Shown here: one piece after another, positions 59,852-64,000 of the stretch
Numbering within the stretch: position 1 is the first letter of the stretch
Layout of the letters: the number at the start of each line of letters is the position of its first letter
NCBI RefSeq assembly: GCF_020164595.1
Contig: NZ_JAIQZE010000007.1
Location: forward strand, 1 to 64,000
Reading direction: 5' to 3'
DNA length: 64,000 nucleotides
Source: Psychroflexus longus
GTDB lineage: Bacteria; Bacteroidota; Bacteroidia; Flavobacteriales; Flavobacteriaceae
Position numbers and translations under genes: made by a program
Notes under the pieces: generated by a model
What the model was told of the DNA's origin: nothing
Seen by the model: the letters and a program-made list of their open reading frames with translations, nothing else
Databases searched by the model: none

Positions 59852-62842
59852 ATGAAACAAAATGTCTTTTTTTTACTTTGTTTGTTTAGTTTGAGTCTTT
59901 TTGCTCAGGATTATTTTCCTGACAATAAAGGCGTCAAAACTAGATCGAGCAATTACATCGCCATTGAATCGGCAATTATTCATATTTCCCCGTCCAAAAC
60001 TATTGAAAACGCCACCTTATTATTCAAGGATGGGAAAATAGTAGATGCAGGCAAAAACGTTAAGTTACCAGGAAATACAATGACCATTGATGCCAAAGGC
60101 AAGCATATCTATCCTTCTTTTGTGGAAGTCTATTCAGATTTTGGCATCAAGGATATTGAAAGTGCACCTAATGCATCTCAACCCCAGTATGACCCCAACC
60201 GAAAAGGCTATTACTGGAATGATCACGTGAGACCAGAGCAATCTGCAAAAAACCATTTCAAATTTGATTCTAAAAAGGCCGAAGCTATGCGTAAAGCTGG
60301 ATTCGGTGCGGTGAATACACATTTAGCTGATGGCTTTATCAGAGGAAACGGGAGTTTATTAGCTCTTACTGAATCTGAAAATTATAATCAAAATCTGCTA
60401 AAAGAAGAATCTGGCTTTTATTATGAATTCAGTAAAAGCAAACAGTCCAGACAAGCTTACCCGAGTTCCATTATGGGTTACACGGCTTTGTTAAGACAAT
60501 TTTACCACGATACGAAAGCTTACGAAGAAGGCATCATCGAAGATAAAGATCTGGCCATTGAAGCGTATTTGGCAAAACGAAATTTACCACAATTATTTTC
60601 TGTTGATGATTACTTGGATGCGATGAGAGCTGATAAAATCGGAGACCAATTTGGGGTACAATATACCATCATTGGATCCGGAGATGAATACAAACGAGTT
60701 GAAGACATCAAAACAAGCAATGCTCATTTTGTATTGCCGCTTAAGTTTCCTGATGCTTATAATGTTGAAGATCCATTTTTAAGAGAATATTTGACTCTAG
60801 GTGAAATGAAACACTGGCAGTATGCTCCGGCTAATGCCAAAATCCTTGCAGAAAACGGCGTTGATATTTCTTTTACATCCAAAGGACTCAAGTCTCCGGA
60901 TGAATTATTGAAAAATCTTAAGAAAGCTGTAGAACGTGGATTGGATAAAAAGACGGCTTTCGCAGGAATTACAACTCAACCGGCAAAAGCTATTGGAGCT
61001 TCAGACCTGCTAGGAACATTGGAAAAAGGGAAACTAGCCAACTTTATTATTACTTCAGAAGAACTTTTTGAAGATGAATTTAAAATTCACGAAAACTGGG
61101 TCCAAGGTCAGCGATACAGACTCGAGCCTTTAGATGTTATCGATATTTCAGGATCATACGAATTGGTTTTGAGTGGCGTACTACACGAGCTAGACATTAA
61201 AAACAAATCAGGAAAATTTTCTGCTGAAGTTAAAAAAGATACTTTAAAGTTAGGTGCTAAATTGACTTATGAAGATGACTGGATGACCTTGGTGTTGAGT
61301 GATGAAGATAAATCTAAAGAAGAGTACGCTATTTTAACTTCTAAAATCGAGCCTTTTCAAACAAGTTTTAGTGGAAAAGCTATTCTAGGTGACGGTAATA
61401 CGACAACTTTTAAGGCGATGAAAAAACAAACGGAATCTTCCTCAGAAGAAGAAAAGGAAGAAAAAGAAGAGGAGGATGAAGCTATGGAAATGCTTTCCAT
61501 GACCTATCCAAATTCAGCTTATGGTAGAGCATCGGCTCAAACACAACCTAGTCATATTTTGATTAAAAATGCAACTGTGATTACAGGTGAAGAAGCGGGC
61601 ACATTAGAAAATACCGATGTTTTATTGAAAGATGGAAAAATCGATAAAATAGGTAAAGATTTAAGCGATCGCAGAGCAGAAGTCATCGAAGGTACTGGCA
61701 AGTTTTTAACGGCTGGTATTATTGATGAGCATTCACACATTGCAGGAACTTCGATTAATGAAGGTGGACACAATTCTTCCGCTGAAGTCACTATGGAAGA
61801 TGCTGTAGATCCAGATGACATCAGTATTTACCGATCGTTGGCTGGTGGAGTCACCAGTATTCAGTTGTTACACGGGTCTGCCAATCCAATAGGGGGGAGA
61901 TCTGCAGTCTTAAAATTGAAATGGGGAGAAAACGCTGAAGATTTGATTTATGACAATACTCCGAAACACATCAAATTCGCTTTAGGTGAAAACGTAAAGC
62001 AATCCAATTGGGGCGGAAATTCCAGATTTCCACAATCTAGAATGGGAGTAGAGCAGGTCTTCAGAGACTACTTCTCCAGAGCTAAAGCTTATGGTGAGAA
62101 AAAAGCCTCCGGTAAGCCCTATCGCTATGATGATGAAATGGAAACTCTACTGGAAATCATAAATGGAGAACGTTTTATCAGTTGTCATTCTTACGTTCAA
62201 AGTGAAATTAATATGCTGATGAAAGTCGCTGAGGAATTTGATTTTACAGTGAATACGTTTACCCACATTTTGGAAGGATACAAAGTGGCCGATATCATGA
62301 AAGAACACGGCGCTGGTGGTTCTACCTTTAGCGACTGGTGGGCTTACAAATACGAAGTGAACGATGCTATTCCTTTTAATGCAGCCATCATGCACAATCA
62401 GGGCGTAACGGTAGCCATCAACAGTGATGATGGTGAAATGATTCGCCGACTTAATCAGGAAGCGGCCAAAAGCATGAAATATGGTGGAGTTCCTGCAGAA
62501 GAGGCCTGGAAATTTGTCACTTTAAACCCTGCGAAATTACTTCATATTGATGATAGAGTGGGGAGTATCAAAGAAGGCAAAGATGCTGATGTCGTCCTTT
62601 GGAATGCAGATCCACTTTCGATTTATGCAAAACCTGAAAAAACGATTATTGAAGGTGTGGTGTATTTTGATATCGAAAAAGATTTAGCCATGCGCGAGCA
62701 AATTCAGAAGGAAAGACAATTCTTAATCAACAAAATGATGAAAGTCAAAAACAAAGGCTTAAAAACTCAGCCGATTAAGAAAAAAGAGAAAGAATATCTT
62801 CACTGTGACAGTTTAGATGATATTAACCATATACACGAATAA
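59852..62842 (+). CDS. Secreted double-module amidohydrolase family protein
   Basis: This is a 996-residue exported protein (signal peptide 1-18, ending SLFAQ). Two amidohydrolase-like modules are joined by an acidic linker (SSEEEKEEKEEEDEA near 530). Module 1 (about 30-420) has the composite strands (DGKIVDAGKNVKLPG) and the closing ITTQPAKAIGASDLLG, but it lacks the metal-binding HxH (IYPSFVEVYSDFG instead). Module 2 (about 565-950) keeps it: His627 and His629 in GIIDEHSHIAG, then SCHSYVQSE, NTFTHILEGYK and the catalytic Asp region AINSDDGEM. The likely activity is hydrolysis of cyclic amides or dipeptides in the periplasm (imidazolonepropionase/dipeptidase-like); the exact substrate is unknown. 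Confidence 0.9.
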   Translation: MKQNVFFLLCLFSLSLFAQDYFPDNKGVKTRSSNYIAIESAIIHISPSKTIENATLLFKDGKIVDAGKNVKLPGNTMTIDAKGKHIYPSFVEVYSDFGIKDIESAPNASQPQYDPNRKGYYWNDHVRPEQSAKNHFKFDSKKAEAMRKAGFGAVNTHLADGFIRGNGSLLALTESENYNQNLLKEESGFYYEFSKSKQSRQAYPSSIMGYTALLRQFYHDTKAYEEGIIEDKDLAIEAYLAKRNLPQLFSVDDYLDAMRADKIGDQFGVQYTIIGSGDEYKRVEDIKTSNAHFVLPLKFPDAYNVEDPFLREYLTLGEMKHWQYAPANAKILAENGVDISFTSKGLKSPDELLKNLKKAVERGLDKKTAFAGITTQPAKAIGASDLLGTLEKGKLANFIITSEELFEDEFKIHENWVQGQRYRLEPLDVIDISGSYELVLSGVLHELDIKNKSGKFSAEVKKDTLKLGAKLTYEDDWMTLVLSDEDKSKEEYAILTSKIEPFQTSFSGKAILGDGNTTTFKAMKKQTESSSEEEKEEKEEEDEAMEMLSMTYPNSAYGRASAQTQPSHILIKNATVITGEEAGTLENTDVLLKDGKIDKIGKDLSDRRAEVIEGTGKFLTAGIIDEHSHIAGTSINEGGHNSSAEVTMEDAVDPDDISIYRSLAGGVTSIQLLHGSANPIGGRSAVLKLKWGENAEDLIYDNTPKHIKFALGENVKQSNWGGNSRFPQSRMGVEQVFRDYFSRAKAYGEKKASGKPYRYDDEMETLLEIINGERFISCHSYVQSEINMLMKVAEEFDFTVNTFTHILEGYKVADIMKEHGAGGSTFSDWWAYKYEVNDAIPFNAAIMHNQGVTVAINSDDGEMIRRLNQEAAKSMKYGGVPAEEAWKFVTLNPAKLLHIDDRVGSIKEGKDADVVLWNADPLSIYAKPEKTIIEGVVYFDIEKDLAMREQIQKERQFLINKMMKVKNKGLKTQPIKKKEKEYLHCDSLDDINHIHE

Positions 62843-62843
62843 G

Positions 62844-64000
62844 ATGAATTACAAACATATATTGACAAGCTGTTTTGTTGCTCTAGCTTTGGTTTTTTCC
62901 AGTCAAGCTCAACAAACACCAGCCCCGAAGCAAACTGAAGCTATTTCTATTATAGGCGCAACAGCTCATATTGGAAATACTCAAGTTATCGAAAACTCCG
63001 TTATCGTTTTTGAAAACGGAAAAATCACTTACGTGGGAACAGATAAAACTGAAGCTAAGGGCAAACAAATCAATGCCGACGGCAAGCATGTGTATCCTGG
63101 CTTTATAGCACCTAATGCTACTTTAGGTTTGGTGGAAATCGATGCTGTTGCGGCGACTAATGATGAAGATGAATTGGGTAAGATGCTTCCGCACGTGAGA
63201 AGTCTGATAGCCTATAATGCAGAAAGTAAAGTTGTAGAAAGTATGCGACCAAACGGAGTCTTGATGGGACAAATCACTCCACAGGGTGGTCGTATTTCTG
63301 GAACCTCGTCCGTGGTTCAATTTGATGCCTGGAATTGGGAAGATGCTGTGATCAAAGAAGACGACGCTATCCATATGAATTGGCCAAGAGGTTTCAGCAG
63401 AAGCGGAAACTGGTATGATGCTGATAGAGTTTGGGAAAAGAACAAAGATTACACAAAAGAAATTGATGAAGTCATTGCTTATTTTAATAATGCTAAAGCT
63501 TACGTTCTAGGATCTAAGGATACGGATTTAGAATTTGAAGCTATGGCTGGGTTGTTTGATGGTTCTAAAGCTTTGTTCATTCATGTGGAAGGTGAAAAAG
63601 AAATTAAAGACGTCATCAGTTTTAAAAATAAGATGAATTTGGATCGAGTCACTATTGTTGGTGGCTATCATGCCCATAAAGTAGCTGAAGATCTTGCTGC
63701 AAACTATGTCTCAGTACTCGTGCAGCGTACACATTTGAATCCAAATTTTGAAGATGATGATTACGATTTGCCTTATAAATTGCCGAAATTATTAAGCGAT
63801 GCCGGAGTTTTAGTAGCTCTAGAAGGTAGCGGACGTATGGAACGTATGAATTCCAGAAACTTGCCTTTTTATGCAGGAACTGCTGCAGCCTTTGGAGTTG
63901 ACAAAGAACTAGCCGTGCAGATGATTACATTGAACACCGCTAAAATTCTTGGTATGGATGATCAAATCGGCTCTCTTGAAGTTGGTAAAGACGCTACGCT
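62844..64000 (+). CDS. Second secreted amidohydrolase-family protein, cut by the window edge
   Basis: An open frame starts at ATG 62844, one base after the previous stop, and runs off the right edge with 385 complete codons visible. It begins with a signal peptide (about 1-22, ending SSQAQ). A region like the inactive module 1 of its neighbour follows: ENGKITYVGTDKTEAKG, VYPGFIAPNATLGLVEIDA with no HxH, GSGRMERMNSRNLPFYAG and MITLNTAKILGMDDQIGSLEVGKDATL. The visible part therefore lacks the classical metal-binding motif. It is clearly co-transcribed with the 996-residue protein, and the two may form a complex. The 3' end lies outside the window. Confidence 0.85.
   Translation, partial: MNYKHILTSCFVALALVFSSQAQQTPAPKQTEAISIIGATAHIGNTQVIENSVIVFENGKITYVGTDKTEAKGKQINADGKHVYPGFIAPNATLGLVEIDAVAATNDEDELGKMLPHVRSLIAYNAESKVVESMRPNGVLMGQITPQGGRISGTSSVVQFDAWNWEDAVIKEDDAIHMNWPRGFSRSGNWYDADRVWEKNKDYTKEIDEVIAYFNNAKAYVLGSKDTDLEFEAMAGLFDGSKALFIHVEGEKEIKDVISFKNKMNLDRVTIVGGYHAHKVAEDLAANYVSVLVQRTHLNPNFEDDDYDLPYKLPKLLSDAGVLVALEGSGRMERMNSRNLPFYAGTAAAFGVDKELAVQMITLNTAKILGMDDQIGSLEVGKDAT

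Noticed and set aside
61430-61480. Low-complexity GAA/GAG tract as a regulatory repeat
   Set aside because: It is in frame and encodes the acidic linker between two amidohydrolase modules.

Overview
The window is a contiguous piece of a low-GC chromosome from a member of the Bacteroidota, most likely a marine or halotolerant Flavobacteriaceae. The evidence is a SusC/SusD pair, a 482-residue-type GAPDH, BshB1 of bacillithiol synthesis, a LETM1-like biofilm family protein, DUF3810 and DUF4212 families, very weak Shine-Dalgarno sites, and promoters of the Bacteroidota form TTG-N19-TAnnTTTG (clear before marC, lpdA and tRNA-His). I see no phage, conjugative element, CRISPR array or rRNA operon. 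Genus is not resolved from the sequence alone.

Layout. 1-5.7 kb (minus strand): coiled-coil membrane protein, MFS transporter, trmD, rplS, monomeric isocitrate dehydrogenase. 5.7-7.2 kb: a GAPDH gene interrupted by one in-frame TAA. 7.4-10.5 kb: MarC protein, DUF429 protein, dihydrolipoyl dehydrogenase. 10.8-13.0 kb: NhaC antiporter and bshB1. 13.1-24.2 kb (plus strand): a probable acetate/short-chain-acid locus. 24.3-31.1 kb: tRNA-His, M28 peptidase, pheT, a thioesterase, an unknown membrane protein, lysA. 31.1-36.6 kb (minus): dsbD-like gene, tilS, pabB, flavin reductase and a small conserved gene. 36.8-41.5 kb: DUF4442 protein, a PadR/PspC/DUF2807 operon, LETM1-like protein. 41.5-48.8 kb (minus): acyl-CoA ligase, gamma-glutamyltransferase, Usp, BCCT transporter, porin-like protein. 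49-54 kb: SusC/SusD. 54.2-58.6 kb: a 55-residue zinc-ribbon protein, DUF985 cupin and purL. 58.7 kb to the end: DUF3810 membrane metallopeptidase-like protein and two large secreted amidohydrolase-family proteins, the last cut by the window edge.

The most interesting region is 13.1-24.2 kb. A short protein made only of the zinc ribbon and helix-turn-helix of an IS1-type transposase is followed by a porin, a DUF4212 small subunit, a VC_2705-type sodium:solute symporter, a 65-residue two-helix membrane protein, an SLC5-type sensor histidine kinase (CbrA/CrbS-like), a response regulator with no output domain, and one 1288-residue polypeptide holding two complete AMP-forming acyl-CoA synthetases (PrpE-like, then Acs-like). 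This reads as a self-contained outer-membrane-to-acyl-CoA system: capture, import, sensing and activation of acetate/propionate. The receiver-only regulator leaves the DNA-binding output unassigned, and the transposase-derived protein is a candidate for it. The assignment of substrate and of regulatory links is inference.

Other notable points are the GAPDH nonsense codon in an otherwise undecayed gene, an M28 peptidase whose first zinc-ligand His is Asp, an HExxH motif in the DUF3810 protein, and amidohydrolase modules lacking the metal-binding HxH beside one that keeps it.
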